This document shows, one piece after another, positions 37,001-52,000 of a DNA stretch of 64,000 bases. Location of the stretch: positions 5,063,101-5,127,100 of the forward strand of contig CM021317.1 in assembly GCA_010645155.1 (NCBI GenBank). The letters are read 5' to 3'. The notes under the pieces were generated by a model that searched no databases, was not told where the DNA came from, and saw nothing but the letters and a program-made list of their open reading frames with translations. Origin of the DNA: Tigriopus japonicus. Its lineage: Eukaryota > Arthropoda > Copepoda > Harpacticoida > Harpacticidae. The number at the start of each line of letters is the position of its first letter. Position 1 is the stretch's first letter. The translations under genes and the position numbers were made by a program.

Positions 37001-40000
37001 ACGGCTCAAAAGATGAGGACGACCAGGAGGTGCTCCACCACTGAAGTCGTCGTTCAAAGACTCTGAAGATGAAGATGGCAATGAAGAGGAGGAAGAGGAA
37101 GAGGACATTGAGGATGAAGATCTGTCAAGTGATGATTTGTCGCCGGATGGATCGAGATCGAGCGATCCAATGTCAGCCACGCTGTCTTTCCAACGGGACG
37201 TCGATTTCCGGGGAGCGTTCTAGTGAGGAAAGAGAAAAAACAAAGGGGTTTTAAATTGTCATTTTTTATTTGAGTTGTTTGAAGAGTTATTCTTATTTCG
37301 TCCAAACAAGGCGAGGTAACATTAGTATCGATTTTTGATTACAAAAAAAGACACAACTTTCCTTCTCCAAGAGAGTTCGTGATTCAGTCCATTTCATTTT
37401 GTGTGTTTTAACTGAAAAAGAATGGCATGGAATATCCGTCGATGCCAGAATATATATATTTATTTTTAGTATTCATTCATCTATTCCTTCAAATGCGATT
37501 ATTATGCTTTCCATTCATATTTTTGAAGTTGCCATTTTTTTACGTCTTTACATTGCATATTTGGGTTTTGTACGTGGTTTTGCAAACGTCACCATATAAG
37601 GTCGGTAGTTGGGATAGTTTGGAAGTACGAATAGTAGAAGCATATGTAGAGAAGCATCGAAGAAGTATAAAAGAAGCATATGAGATGGAGTAGAAAAAAA
37701 CATGCTCTATCAAGTTTCGCTACATAAGTTGCGTTTTTCAATCACAGCTTATGTAGCGAAACTTGATCGAGCATGGTTACTCCTACTCCGTCTGTTTCTG
37801 CTATACTTCCAAATGCTTCTACTAAACTTCTTAACAACCTTAACAACCAACCTTTTGTCATTCTCTAGTATCACGCCTGTATTTTAGTTACGTCGACCTC
37901 TTTCGAGCTCATGTTAGGATGGTTGTAGACCTTGCCATTTAAAGTTCTTTCAGACCAGTTTTATGACCATGAAACTAATTCTAAAGTAAGGTGTCTATAA
38001 AATGCATCTGTCGGATGGATGCAATACACAGGCCGCCCTTTTAAATAGAAAAAAGGCGACGAGCACTTCTTTCTTAGACAGTCATTTTTTGTCTGCCAAA
38101 GAGAAAACGAGCATGCACACAACCTTTTCTCTTCTCTTTTGGGACCGAACGGTAAAAGTAGGGTGGGCAATGGCTTTTTCCGTGACTGAAATCTTTGCTC
38201 GGGATGAAGAGAACCTTTTGCAATAAGAAGAATGGAAGCTCACTTGGTTTCTGTGTCTCTCTTGAGACATCTATGCTAAGGAGGATCTTCGGGGAAATCA
38301 CTCAATTGTCAGAGACAATCCCGGCATGGTCGACGTCTTTTGAATGGATCATATTCTTCTAATCCATCTCTCGGAGTGGGACAAAGTCTCGTTTTGGAAC
38401 GTAAAGTACACGAGAACGGACTTGGACAATGACAGTACATTCGAGACACATGGTTTGGTTTGAGAAAGTGCAACAAATAAAAGCAATTCAGTAAACAAAA
38501 ATCAACTTCGCCCCTCAAGCTAGTGTCAGGCCCATATCCAGATGCCGTTAGGGCAAAAATGGTCCCATAAAGTAAGTGGAACTCACTTGTCTTCAGAACT
38601 GATCTTGGCTGTAAAATAGTCTTTTTTTTACACGCCCGGATCAGGGTATTATTTAAAATGCGTGCGTCTCATGCACTTTATTTTGAGATTTGAGTCCAAA
38701 TCACTCGCATGAAAAATGTTTTGCCGGAAATAGCTCATGGTTCTCAACCAGGCCAAAAGCCCATACCCATAAGCTCGTGGGAAATGACTCTTTTAGTCTT
38801 GAAAAGCGGTCATGACCCTGAGAATGAAATGGTCTCTCGTGAAATGACGAGGGTGCTTCTCTACGTAGTGTAAGAGGTGAATACTACGAATGCCTCCGGC
38901 ATTTTTATTGAGGAAGCTAAATTTGCGAAGTTAGGATGCGGTTTGCAATCTAATGGAATTCCTTTGCCTCCTCCTCTTTCGTTTCCCTTCCACAGACTTT
39001 TTATATACAAGGGCCAGTTGGCTTTGCAGTGCAATAACAAGGTGAAACCTTGCGTGTCGAGGGACCATTTAGATTACAGTAACTTCATATTTGCCATGGC
39101 TAATAATTTGTTTCCTTCTCAAGACCAAAGTTTCTCCACCTTGGCCAAGAACCTTTTTCGGGTTGGCCATTTTACCTACGTCAAGTGAAAGCACTAGATT
39201 CAACACGATAATCAGTGTTTCGTTATGCTAGCTTAGTGGCGGTGACCCTTGTGCCATGTTCCCACCAAGGGGTCGACCTCTATTCCCACAATTTCAATTA
39301 GAGCAATTTGGATCCATTGCAATTATGTAGGTTCCTCCAAAGACCGACGAAGGCTTACCAAGGCCAAGATCAAGTCCTCCTCGTCGTCGTCCAATCTGCC
39401 GAATATGTAGAAATAGACCGGGAATCCACTTTGATTGCACCAATTGGCAGACTGGAGGATGGGTGCCGTGTAGAGGCGGTCCGTGATCGCTTTGGCCGCT
39501 TCCCATTGTAGATATTGTGGGCGGATCTCACCTCCACTCAAGTCCGAGCTCATCCAGTCCGAGTATTCGTTCTGGACGGTGGCAAAAATCTCATTCAAGT
39601 GGAAATCGTAATTGTTCCGGATGAGTGTGCGGAGATACTGATCCCTGGTCGAGGGTCCGATGCCTTGAGTGGCTTCTAACTCTGAGAAATAGGTGTCGGA
39701 CTCGTCCTCAACGAGACCAAGGATGACCTGAAACATTGATGAGTTGAAAGCGGAAGAGGCACCTTGTTCATAATTGATGCGCCAAAAGTAGTAGTTCTTC
39801 GAACCCGGCCAACCGCAATCGAGCTCAGCTCGATGGAAGTGCATTATGGTCTCATTCGGCAACTTACCTCGTAAGTCACCCTGCTGGCCCGCTTGTTCTT
39901 CAGAAGCAAGTTATCCATTCCAAAGTCATTGGGAATCAGGATGCCGTCTTTGGATGGCCCCATGGCCGTTAAAAACGATGGCGCGCCAAAGTCAAAATGG

Positions 40001-43000
40001 GTGAGATCTTCCACACTTTTTTGACGCAGACAGGTCAAAATGTCTTCGTGCTCGTGCAACATGTTCCTGGAACGAAGTGATATCGTGAGCGAGCCCAAGT
40101 TGGAACGAGCCACTAGCAAATCTCCCAAGATTAGATTAGTACCTCGGAATGGAACAGTTCAATGCGGCCGCCAATTTGACGGCATAGTGAACGGGATCAT
40201 CGACCAATGCCCACGAGCTAAAAGCCGATCCAGACATCATGATTACGCGATGGAACAGTCCTGGAAAACAGGTGGACAATGGGATTTGGAGGAATTTCAC
40301 TCGACGAGAGATGAATGTGCGTGGGCAAATATTTGTTTGGTAAGCACGATTTCTGAACAAATATTGAACTTCCATCCCCTTTTTCTTCGGTTTTTCTAGG
40401 TTACGGATTAGACAGAAGGCAAAGGGGGTTATGCACCAATTACGAAAGCTGGCAGGGAAAGTTTCAATAAAATTTGCCCGAGCCCAAATCCTTCTAGAAT
40501 CGACTTTTCTAGTGCGAATCCGCCTTTCGATTTCCGATATTTCAATTTCGTTTTCTCATTTAGTTTGGTGGGAAACTCTTGGACAAAAAAAGAATCACCT
40601 AATCCCTTCTGGAATATGGATAGAGCCAGAGCATTGGTGATCCATCTTCGAAAAGCATCTCCAACTTTCATCTTGATTAAGCCCTGTCTGTGGAATTAAT
40701 TTGAAAACAATGCCTGCTGATACCGAAACACCGTTTTTCATCATCTAGAGACCTCCAAATGTGTTTTGCGTTCCGTCGTAATAAACCTATTTCCAAAGCG
40801 ATAATTCCTATCAAAGCTTGATTAATGGCCGGATAAGACGTACGAAGTGGTCCTTTGGCAAAATTACTACTTACCTGGTACGACAGCCGGCGAATTCATG
40901 AGGAAATGGATCGCGGCAGCTCCCGTTTGGTGTCCAAAGAGAGTTATGGCGTTGGGATTGCCGCCAAATTGGGCAATATTTTCTTGGATCCACTTCAGGG
41001 CAGCAATTTGATCCATCATTCCGTAATTGGCCATTCGGGGCTTCCGTCCTGGGTTTACATTTGTGTTTAGAAAGCCTGGAATGTACGGGTAAAATGAGGT
41101 TACTAACTGGTTGGTCACTCTTTCCGAGATTTGGGTTGCCTAACTCTTCGCTCTACCTCTCTTTGAATCTACTTCTACGGTTCCATTGTATTGGGGACCT
41201 GTCGGTGGAAATGCTTTCCGAGCAGGATTACCATGATGAATCGCCAAGGCCAGTCTAATTTACTGGCATTGAACACGTCGGGCTTTTGCCTCGAACAGAT
41301 CCCAAAATGTCGAAAATTGTCCGTGTTCTTTGCCTTTATGGGGCGAAAGCGAAGGATGCGGCAAAAAAAAATCACGTGAAGGTAACTCGAGCTGCAATTT
41401 CCATGGTGCAATATTGGATTGATAGTAATTGGAGTGTGGAACACCCGCTGTCATCCCATCATCGGTTGAATTCTCGGGTCCAGATTCACCAGCAAGTGGG
41501 GATAGATTCCAGCATGTTTTCCACAGATTGGCTCATCTGCTAGGATATTCAAGTTCAAGCAAAAACCCTCTGAATATTAAATGGCGATAGCGGAATGGCG
41601 TTTTCATTGGTGGGAGAAGGATATAGAATGGAGGGAGAAAGAAAGGGGGCACAATATACGCATGTATGTATCTAATGTACATACATATTACCCCAAGTTT
41701 GAGTGAGAAGAAAAGGAAGAGGAGCATGCCAGACAAGATGTGCACATGAGACGAATGCTATCCACTCCCTCTCGAACCATCCAAAGAGAAGGAGGAGAGA
41801 TCTTTCACTTAAGATAGGGCCAAAATAATGTACTACTACCACGGCAGGGCTGCTCGTCGACGGGTTTGGCTTCGGGTTCCCTCCTTTCGAAACATTTTGT
41901 GCCTCCTCTAAAAACTGGGATCAGATGAGAGCAGAGGAGCGGGTTCAATTGATGTCGAGAAAATGAGGGAAACGTGGTCCATCACGGCCCACTGAGAATC
42001 CGGCCTTCCCCCATTGAAGGCCACTCACTGTCCCAGCCAAGGAAATTATTTATAAGCGGGAATGAGGACAAAAAACTGGACTGAATATCAACTAGGCGAT
42101 TCGTTCGAGGTTGCATCCCGAAAGCCTAGCAAGTTTATTAATAACAAGTCGGTCGGAGGCGGCGCGTTTCAAAAGATGAGGTGCCCAATGCTCGAGCCCT
42201 ACTCACCAAAGACGCCCAATCTGAAGTTGAACGTCACCACAATGGTGTTTCCGTAGGAAGCGAGAACTCGTCCATCATACAGATTTCCTGAGCCCCAAGA
42301 GAAGCTCTCGCCATGAATGAACACGAGAACCGGGTAACCGTCCTCCAGGGACTCGTCAACAGCTGAGGAATAACCAGAATCTGCAAAAAAATATACACAT
42401 AAGAAAGACATTCAGGCATGCATTCGGGTTATGAAAAGAAAGATGAAAAAAATGTTCTTTCCCTTTCTGATCCGCTCATCGATTTACGAATGCGATCGGT
42501 TTTTGCCCTTTGTGTGCCCTCTCTCTCTGTTTCTCTCTCCACCCATAACGACATGAGATATCGAATCTCGGTAACGCCGCATTCAAAGGTCCTTGGATCA
42601 CAAGTGCCTTTACATTGGTGTGGGTTGAAATGCAGACAGGTTGCGAAAGGCCACCAACCTTCTTTTTGAGTCGATCAATCGGCCAAGAGATATATATGTG
42701 CATAATGCTTCCTTCTGTGGACCCCGAAGGGTGTGTGGGTGGAGCGAAGAGGGAGTAAACAAATCAATGTTATTTTATGCTGGATGGCCACGTGCCAAAT
42801 GCTCACAATGGGATTGCGGAGTGACGTTTGTTGGCAAACTTGGGTTCAGCGAGTAGCATGTTTAGAGGGGGCAAGAAAAGGGCTACATTACGATATTTAC
42901 ACTTTCAATCAAGTCGGGATCAATGTTCCTTGGAAACGAACGCCCTTTGTAGAGGAAGGTGGGTGGGTCTGGTGAGGATATTTTGCTCATGTATGCATTG

Positions 43001-46000
43001 TAGTTCAAGTATTCCTCAAAAGGTGGAACAGACGAAGTAATCAGAGAAATGTATTCGAGTGCCAACGAGTCAGTCAACCACCACAACGAACGGAGATGAG
43101 TGGGAACGGGGATCATTTCTATGATTCGACATCATGATATTCCACGCAAGACTGAATAATTTCTCCCCAGCCATGAATCATTCAGCCTCTCCGGGCCACC
43201 GAGGCCATCGAGGATGGTTGGAGGAGAAGGCCAGAGGGAAGATCCCGAACATAACCAGTCAGTCAGTTAGTCGACCATCCAACTAACTAACCAGGCCACC
43301 CATCCACCCTTTTGGCTCAGCATCCAGTCTTCCATAATAGAAATATGGGCGAGGAAAAGAGACTCGATCGACCACCAGAAGGCCGCTTGAATGCAAGAAT
43401 GAATGAAAAAGAAAGACAGAAAAGGAGTCTCTGTCAGTTGGACAAAGTAACCACGATGCTGGAGAAACCCACCCATGGACGTGTGCCCCTTTCATAAATG
43501 GCTGTCAATTCCGTCAGTTCATCCCGAATTTGAGGATCATTTGTCAAACGCCAAGGTCAAACGAGAAAGAAACGTTGCCCTGGTGTCAAAATCCGGTAAG
43601 TTTGTCTGTGAGAATTTGTCCATTGAGGACACTCAAGGGGGGCAAAATTTGATGCCAATGTACGAAATTAGCCCAAGAAAGCGTGCCTTTGTCCACTATT
43701 TACAATTTTCGAGATAAATATTAACCTGTTGCCAAGCTTTTGCCGACGAAAAGTTTCCTCGTGCAATGGATTAAGCGGTCAATTATTGGAAACTTGACAA
43801 CTTTGCGAGCAAAGCTGCCCCGGAATCGGAATGGACTTTGCACTTATTTCGGAACACTATTCCAATTCGAATTGGAACATTTGGCGCCAACATGTGGAAG
43901 ATGTGCCTGAGAGCGAGAGTCGAAGGAAGAAGCGCCATTGGTGGGAGACCTCATTGGAAATATGACTTGTTCGTGGCTTTGAGATTTGGCAGGATCGCCT
44001 CTTGGAAGAGCGAAGATCTGCCTTATTGCTTGGAAGAAATTGTTTCCTTCCCAACTCCTTTTGGTTCTCCTTTCATTCATTCATTCATTCATACATCACG
44101 TGGAGCGTGCCTGGTTTCCACTTACAAAGGACCGTATTAAGATGCACCAATTGACTGCAATGTCTCCTTCCTCCCTTTGGACCTTCGTTCCCAAACTACC
44201 AAAAGCCTATCTGACAAAATTGTTTCAAAAAGCATTCTATTTGGAAACAGATCTTGATAATGCCATAATTGTAGTACTTGGTGGGACAACTGGCTCTTCG
44301 AGCAAGATTATTGCAGTCTATCTTCTCGCCATATGCCCGTTTCTGTGCTCACGAATACCCCATTGTCTTTAATGGTTCCATTCTTGAGAAGGCGACATCC
44401 TGAAACTGCCAACAAGATCCATAGCTGAAATGGATAGATAGACAGATAGAAACACAGACAGCCAGACAGACAGACAGACTGTCAGCCAACTCTTGGAACC
44501 GTGGGACCCAAATCATACATTCCAACATAGAGACGATGCTTTCGCTTCAATGGTGAGGGATGGACAGCTTGGATGTCAATTGAAAATGATTTCCATGTCG
44601 TTCCATTCGTTTTTGGAGCATTCATGCTGAAGACCATGAGCAAACCACGTACTGGGTAGTCTAATATTGAGCTTCTCCCATCGACGTTCGACGTTTAAAA
44701 TTGATCAGAACTTTGGCAAGCTTGCCTGCCAGCTCTCTCGGTTCTTCATCTCAAAGAATTTTGTCCCAAAAAGTGTCTACAAGAAGCTCGAGGGTCCATC
44801 ACCAACCAACCAACGTGATCATTATGGTTGAGCGCTCCTCCGCCAACTTGTCAAACATTGAGGCAACGGATCCGTCAAACTCAAGGACATGACAAAAATC
44901 GACTCCATCCAAGCCTTTTCCCACCGAAGAAGCCGCAAACGAAGAAGAAGAGAATTCGTGGTACGTTCAAGTGCTGCATCACCTTCCACACTTCTTCCTC
45001 AGCAGCATCATTGATGGACCCACTTTCTTGGACTGGCTTCGAATACTCAATATACCACCCACCACCACCACCACCTAGACACACTACGTAGACACTGCTT
45101 CTTAAGTGCTGACGTGGGGAAAAAAATGTGCGAAAAAAAAGTGGAGAAAATACTCGCCAAATAGATCATTTTCAGTGCGTTCCCGTTGAGAAGGCGGAAA
45201 AAACGGAAAATTGCCAAGGCTAAACTGTATATGAATCAGTGCAAGGCCAAACCAGGGTGAAAAATCATTCATCTTTATCCGACGTGAGAGGTCATTTTTA
45301 TCGACCATTGCACAGTGACCGCGTTATAATCGTTCCAACCAAGTCTAGAATTCAGACATTTAGACAGAAGGAATATGAAATGGAAGGAAAAAAAGGAATA
45401 AAAAAACTTGAGCATCTTGAGGCTGCCTTTCAAGTCAATACAGTTTCACTTCAATGGACAAAGGGAGACTTTGAGGAAAAAGTGAGAGCTGGAATATATT
45501 TCTCTTTTCGTTCCGTTCGAACCATCTTTCCCGTTTCTATGCCCACAGGGTGGCTCTTGCTCAGGTCTTGTTCAACAATTCATTTGGAACCGTTTGAAAT
45601 GTATACTAACAAAACCAATTGAGCCATTCTCAAAATAGAATATGAGTGTCTTCGTTAAATAGGATGTGCACTCAATCATTTCCAAAAAATGAGTGAGGAA
45701 GGATCGCTCAAGAGAAGTGGGTTGTGGGCCACAGTTATAATAATTTACCATTCCATATCAAACTGTTATCTTTTAAAGCTTGGAGAAAAGCCGAGGAAAA
45801 ATACACTATAAAGAAAAAACTACCAAACTTGGGAGGAAAAATCTAAGAAACCAGATGAAACAAGTTCAAAGAAGATGTTTAAGTCTGCAATTAGTTGGCT
45901 TAACAATCAAAATTGAAAACAATAGAACTTGGATAACTCTTGTCATTTTTGCCATTCACCGAGATACACAATTAAGTTCGTAAGTTAAATAAAAACTGAG

Positions 46001-49000
46001 TCTTAAAGCCAATCAAGAACCGGCGGGTAATATTCCAGTATCGAACTGGTTACCATTATGATAATTATTAATGATTCAGCAGTTTTCTTTGATAAACATC
46101 GAGGAGTGAATTCAAGTCATTTTGTGCCTGAAACACCCAGTAACCATTGCGTTGCCTGCTAGTCAACAAGGCTTTGAGTAAGCCTTGTCAGAACTAGCAT
46201 GTTGTTCAGTTTGGTTCGTTGAAGAGACACTTGTCAAAGAGGTCCACTTGAAGTGGTGAAGGAAGAAGATCCCTTCCTCCCTCTGCATTTGAGTGGACCA
46301 AACCAAAAGAACCCAATGCCACAAAGCCAAAGACCCTGCTCCATGTATGGATGGATGTGTTTCGTAGTAGTAGTACTACTACTACTGCGTTCGTACGTAT
46401 GTAGGCCGATGCGACAGACCAACCAAACAGACAGACTCCATCTGGCGAAACGTCAACAATTTTTTGGAGGATGGACAGTTTCAATATGGTGGGACCAATA
46501 CAAGATAGTTCCATCCACGGACACTGGCACATTCATAAGCCCACCCGAGTGGAATCGCTCAAGTCTCTAGGTCCCATGGAGACTCGAAGTCCATTGGGGT
46601 GAATTCAATTCCGAAACATCATTTCTCACGCAGGCAGGAGGACAGAAATCTGGGTGAGTTTTGATTAATGACCCTTCCTTTCGTTGTTCCCTCGACTGGC
46701 TGGCCTTTCGTACTTAATACTTGAAAGGCAGGTTCAGATTATTAGAATAGAACGGCCTCGCGGGAAGTGGTCCAAGAAAGGGCCTTTGGTTCCTTTTAAA
46801 GAGGATCCTTTGGTCTAGTCTTTGTTTTTTTTCTTTCCATTTCGCTTTTTGCTCTCGTTCCCATTTGAAAACTGTCGATTTCTGGTTGGCACCTTCCTGA
46901 AAAAAAGATTTATCGTATCGAATTCGATTGAGAATTTGTTCCACAATTCCGGGAACACCACGAGAATCGAGAAGTTCATGGCACAAAGTTCTTGACGACA
47001 ACTCCTTTCCTACTGGTCTCCAATCTCATCGAACTGTGTTCAAAACTACGAGCACGATGTGAACGATATTTTTGTTCCACTGAAACAATCTCGTCGTTTC
47101 TAAATATCTTTCAAGAAGTGGAATCAGTTCTAATGGAGGCACGCAAAAAACAAGGGACCATGTGCTTTTTCATGATTTGATTGCCTCCAAGATCCTCCAA
47201 GCATTCCAAGTGAAGAACCCAGCTTGCAGAAGCCCAGCATCAAGCATCATCCTCATGTAGAACCTTCAGTACACACAGCACGAAAATGAGCCATGGTTTT
47301 TGCACCTCCGTTCCTCGAGTTGCAATAGAGCCTGGTATTTTATGTAGGACCGATGGACTGAAATTTGCAACGAAAAAACCTCCTCTGTTATAAAGCAAAT
47401 GATATTTATTAGTAATATTGTTTTAAAATAAGTTACAATTATCATTGAACAGGGCATGTTATCAAGAAATGTATTTGTTTTCAAGTGTTGTAACCTTTTC
47501 ATAGACAATCGTTGGAGGCTAACCAGCCTTCACAAGTGACGAATTTGTTATCATTCGCTTGTTATGAATGTTTCGTGGTTGCACCTTGAAAATTGACTTG
47601 GCCATGGTTCACCGTGGAAATGCTCAAAATTGCCGGCTCTAATTCCTGACCCGTTGCCTTGTTTTGGACAAGCCGGGAAACACAAAGCCAATCAAGAAAA
47701 CAAAGCTCGCCTTCCTTGTTGGAACCTCCTTCTCCTCTCTCGTGATCATTCCAAATGGATCAAAACAAAGATCCACCAAAAGACACAAGAGGAGAGGAAA
47801 GAAGGAAGGGGAAATGACATATTCTTTCAACATAAAGCAGCAATATACCTCACGCCTACCCCAAGGGCAAAATGGGGATTTTGCTTTTCATCAATGGCTG
47901 TAATGATCGTTCTGCATTGAAAAGACTTCCGTGAACCATGATCCAGGAAAATTTGGGCCCCTGAACTCCGTCCAAGTTTCCTCCCCTCTTCCCTCCGATC
48001 CCACCACCCCTTCTCGTTCGCTCACAATCTTGATTGGAACAATCAACACCAAAATGAAGGCACTTGATTTAGAGCACACACGAGGAACAACGAAAAGAAC
48101 CAAACGTGGCCATTTAGGCTACTTTTTCTTAGGTCTCGAGATACGTCAATGTTCGTTCCAATGTCGAGATGAAGCTGAAGCCGCAACCGGGATCCGCGCT
48201 TTTTGTGGTATGAATCAAGGAAATGTTGTTATGGGATGTGGTGCACCCACTTACTTCTGCACTTTCCGCAGTTCAACTTCACTCCATGAAGGTATGGTGG
48301 GATCACTTCATGTAACCTCCTCTGGCCAATTAAGTTGCCAAAAAGTTAGCACTCTAGCTCGCACCAAACCCGGAACTCGGTGGGTGAAAGCCGAACAAAG
48401 AACAAGAACTACTTCACTCCAGTTTCCATTAGGGTTCTCGGGTGAAGTTACCACAAAGAGTTTCGAGCTTATCATCAGGAAATGCTCGTTCCCATGGATG
48501 TGCCAACTGCCAGCCTCGACCAGAGCTTGGCTTTGGAATTACTCATGGAGGATGGTGTATTGTCCAAAATTGAAAGGAGCTTCTGGCGTTGTTGGATCGA
48601 GGAGGCCGACAAAAATTGCACAATTAGCAGACCACCCACCAAATACTACCTCGATGAAAAAAGAGAACTGGGAGTGGAAGCTAAAGGCCTAATTGGAAGG
48701 CTCTGGCGAGAGTTTCTCTCAAAGACGGCCTGTTTCAAGCGAGAAATTGTCCCTAAAGGCGGCCTTCACTTTAATTGGTCTCAACAGGTTCATGTCAGAG
48801 TGCCAAACTAATGCCAAAAGCAGAGTCAGATCTATGGCAATAGTTGGCTTTTCTTTCAAAGTCTCGGATCTGACAAATATGTGAATTGTTCAAGGAGGTG
48901 AAGCCATTGAGAAATATGGGACCCACCCAAGGTCATTATCATAACTATGAAATTCGATCTCACAATTGAAGGGCCATTCTCGGATCCAGAACAATTTGTG

Positions 49001-52000
49001 GCCATTTCGAAGCAGACCGCATGAACTTGGTTGGCTCTGGTGGTGATAATTTGGCCAAATGTGAGCTGGCAAAGTACGTACAGTTGGTGTTTCTTGGGCA
49101 GGAAAATAAAGAAATCTCGTTGGTTCGTGAGGCGTGAAACACGAGTGACAAAACGGTTTTGCAATGGGTGGACTGCTGCTCGCTCTTCTTGGACGAGAAT
49201 GGATGGAACTTTCTTCTTTTCACTTCTTTTGTTCCATCTTGTTCCTTGTCGTTCCCAGCAAGTTTCACCGGCATAAACCTTCGACTGAGCGTACGAATGA
49301 AGTGGATATCTCGGTATCACCCGAGAGTCTTGGACCTCTTTGCCTACTACATAGTAAAACGGTAGAACCTTAGGGCTCAATTCAGGATTCCGGTTTACTT
49401 TAGCTTCACCTAGTCGGCTGGAAACTTGAATTGTTTGTTCCCTGACTCTGATCGAGGCGAAGGAAAGTTAACGGCACGAAATTGAAGTGGAACACATTGA
49501 AGGGGGTTCCCTGGCGAGGATCAAGAGGTCCAACAGTTATGGGTCGCATCCCGTTTGAGTGACAGACGTGCTTGAAAAGTGAGAGATTTCTTTGCTTACA
49601 GTTGTTCCATTGAGAGCACCAGATCATCAACGGCGCGCGACAAGACATCTCTAGTCGGTCGGGAAAGGTTTCGGGTCTCAAAAGTTCCAAATCATTCCCT
49701 CCGGAGATCTCATTGGCCAGTTCAAATTAAGCTTACCGTCAAGCAAAGTGGAAAACTTTGACTTGTTCCAAGTCCATTTCTGACTGAGAGATCTTTCTGC
49801 CCTCTCGGCTGGTGGAAATTTTGGAGGTTCTTTCATTCTTGAAACTTGGACAGGAGAGGAGTTGCAATAAAATCTGTAGGACCCGCTTGGGTGACTGGGG
49901 TGAGTGAATAAGATTTCTTTCAATCGGGATTTCCTGAAGCTCCCTTTTAGCCCAGGTTAGGAACGGACAGCAACTGTAGGGACGCACAAAGAAGAAAAGA
50001 GCCGGCCCAAATTCTTGCCACTGGAACGAACGGGAAATTTTCCCTTTTGCTATGTACACATTTCAGAAAATCACTCAGGCAAAACGACACCCTCTTCCTT
50101 CTTCTCTGAGATTCGGTCGGAGCCACCATGTATGTGCTACTAGTAGCTTGCTGACTTCACCTTGACTCGCTTCTTGTCGACCTTTCAAGGTGCCAACTCA
50201 CAAAACTGTCCAAGAACTTGGGACGTGCTCGAATAAGGTGGAATCCATATCCTACTGAGGTGAATTAATCTGGCCATACCCCATATTGACTCCCCTTGAG
50301 AGCTCATTGTGAGTCCAACCCAATACCGGTGATGGGTGAACGGAACGTAATTAATAGTTCCGTGACACATATTGACAATGACAAATGTCTCCGGCTTGGT
50401 TGAAGAAGGTCTCGATTACTTCCATCCAAATAGAGACAAATAGCAAAAGAGCTGGTGGAGCCCTAGGGCGCAGCGATCCCAGATCCCAGATCTGAAATGG
50501 CAAGAATTTGGCCTTGGTTGGATTTAGATGAGAATAAAAGATTATTCAAGTCTCCCTCGGGTTCGCAAGGTTTCCTCTTTTAAAGTCAAACTTTCTTTTG
50601 TCATGATAAGATGTGTAAAGTTCCTCAATCTTCATGGGCTTGGTGTTCTCCCATCCAACATCAGGAAAGCCAAGAGCAGCGAGAGAAGGCCAGAAGGCCG
50701 TTGTCAGAAGGCCAACATACACACACTCACACCGAATGGAGAGAGAAGAAAGAAGGACGAGACAGAAAAAAAGAGAGGCGGCGATTGCCACAGATTTCAT
50801 CATTTGAGAACCAGACGAGGTGAAACCCTGTCAAGGGGCTTGAAACCAACTTGAAGGATTGGAAAAGAGTGAACTACGACCGTTGGCCTTAGATCTGCCT
50901 TCATTTCAGTCTGTCTCATGGAGGAAGAAAACTTTTCATTCTTCAAAATTTGGCCTCGCCAAGCACTGAAAGCCCATTGATTATAATGCCAGTTCTTTAG
51001 TGTTAGAGCCGCCAAGTTTTTCTCATGGAGAACGATCTACTTAAACACCGTTTGATTCATTGACTTCCTGGAAAGTCATCTTATTTATAAACAAAAAGGA
51101 TCGCCATTTTAATCTACGTACATCATAATGCTCTGTTACTTAGCCGACAATATGTGGAACGATTTGGAACAAACGAGAAGAATGTGAAGATTCTTTTCCG
51201 ATTGTACTCGAGCCCCGCTTTTTACGACAGCCTTTGAACCCAGTTTCCGAAGAGCTTGTTTCCACGTTCAGGATTAACCCCAAAACGAGCGTGGTCATAA
51301 ATCAAGGATTTTGAACTAGACTTATGTTTCGATTATCCGGCTTGAATGGTAAATGAGGCAACGATCGGTAAGAAATGGAACCACCCGTGGAACCACGATG
51401 AGCGGAACAAAGGATGTATCATCACATATCATCTCGAAACGAAGAGCTCAAAGCTCCGTGTTCCAATTTCTTACCCTGGTTTTTCTTTCTGGAACGCGCA
51501 CGGCTGCTGCCAGTGGATGATTCCACAAAAGGCGCGTAGATATTCAAGTGGAGACAGTCTTCCGATTGGTTTTCCAACGAGTGGCGAACATTTCTCAAAT
51601 ACTCGAGACGTCGTCGTGGCATTCGTCGAAGAGCAGCCGTGGTATTGGCAATGTTTGGAAATGCCTGAGGACACGACGGAGCATGGACCAAAGCCGATCG
51701 GATCCCGGACCAATGAACCGGCGGTCGAGTGGGCGAGAATCTGAAAGAGTTTAATAAAACCACAATTACGCGAATCAAATGGAAAGTGGAGCTCAGATGG
51801 GCTGATGAGCACTAGCCAGTGCCAGAAAGATGATGAGTTTTGGGTTGGGTGGGAATGCGCCTAACCTAGGGACTGGAAAGTACGTCTTTGGGTCTCGGGG
51901 GATGACGATCAAGTCCTCATTTCCTTTTCCAATTTTCTCTGGGCGTTTTTTTGCCCCCAAGCTCGGGGTTAGTTTCTCGTCAAACGCAAGTATAAAAAAA

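Larger units (their letters stand above)
42381..51474 (-). other. Neuroligin intron 3, 9.1 kb
   Basis: Contains microsatellites and several chance-looking frames on both strands, including plus 47931-48692 (253 codons). No nested gene is supported. Confidence 0.6.

Noticed and set aside
47931..48692. Plus-strand frame of 253 codons inside neuroligin intron 3
   Set aside because: Long, but with no domain, no conserved Cys pattern I know and no splice model. Probably chance in a GC-richer stretch.
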